From positions 1 through 14,820 of the forward strand of contig WOZY01000062.1 in the NCBI GenBank assembly GCA_011620045.1: a DNA stretch of 14,820 bases, written 5' to 3'. Below the pieces are notes generated by a model, which was not told the DNA's origin, made no database searches, and was given only the letters and a program-made list of their open reading frames with translations. The position numbers and the translations under genes were made by a program. Shown here one piece after another: positions 14,790 through 14,820 of the stretch; the first letter of the stretch is position 1, and each line of letters starts with the position of its first letter. The stretch comes from Mesotoga sp. Its GTDB lineage: Bacteria > Thermotogota > Thermotogae > Petrotogales > Kosmotogaceae.

Positions 14790-14820
14790 GATTCTTTGCC
14801 TAGGCGGCGTATTCTATGCG

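Noticed and set aside
1..14820. A new defence, mobile or biosynthetic system
   Set aside because: All large genes fall into known housekeeping, envelope or signalling families. The unknown genes are single proteins without effector or nuclease-like motifs, and no repeats or integration marks flank them.

Overview
The window looks like chromosomal DNA from a mesophilic or moderately thermophilic member of the Thermotogota. My best guess is the Mesotoga/Kosmotoga group. This rests on a combination of traits rather than a marker gene: an NqrF-type oxidoreductase end, a ferredoxin-dependent 2-oxoacid oxidoreductase, a GatAB amidotransferase, a Gram-positive-type DgkA, moderate GC by eye, very tight packing, strong GGAGG ribosome sites and many TTG/GTG starts. 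There is no rRNA, tRNA, CRISPR array, transposase or phage gene, so most of it reads as core genome. The species call is inference.

Layout. (1) Positions 1-1464, plus strand: the C-terminal end of an NqrF-like FAD/NAD reductase, a conserved 152-residue soluble protein with a CPFRHGH motif, and a membrane-anchored exported protein of unknown function. (2) Positions 1448-10365, minus strand: one unbroken run of eleven genes. In transcription order they are gatA, gatB, a secreted beta-rich protein, hemW, a rubrerythrin-like diiron protein, a dCMP-deaminase-type enzyme, the beta and gamma subunits of a 2-oxoacid:ferredoxin oxidoreductase, diacylglycerol/undecaprenol kinase, a LysM-M23 peptidase and a DUF523 protein. 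Nearly every junction overlaps by 1-17 bases and the only gap is 13 bases, which suggests one polycistronic unit with coupled translation. (3) Positions 10366-10679: an approximately 310-base stretch without a gene, holding a candidate gatA promoter, several inverted repeats and a run of G-tracts on the minus strand. (4) Positions 10680-13198, minus strand: a membrane PAS-PAS histidine kinase and an Rcp1-like single-domain response regulator. (5) Positions 13389-14786, plus strand and divergent from the kinase: a REC-PAS-HD-GYP protein, probably a cyclic-dinucleotide phosphodiesterase.

How the genes fit together. The eleven-gene run mixes tRNA-dependent amidation, heme handling and iron/oxidative protection, nucleotide salvage, ferredoxin-linked 2-oxoacid metabolism and cell-envelope work. 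Tight packing is the likeliest reason for this mix rather than a single pathway. The kinase, its receiver-only partner and the divergent HD-GYP protein look like one signalling locus, linking a membrane sensor to second-messenger breakdown.

I found no convincing new defence or mobile system. The points most worth a second look are the 131-base overlap between the oxidoreductase gamma gene and dgkA at a G4 run, the missing alpha subunit for that oxidoreductase, and the structured gap upstream of gatA.
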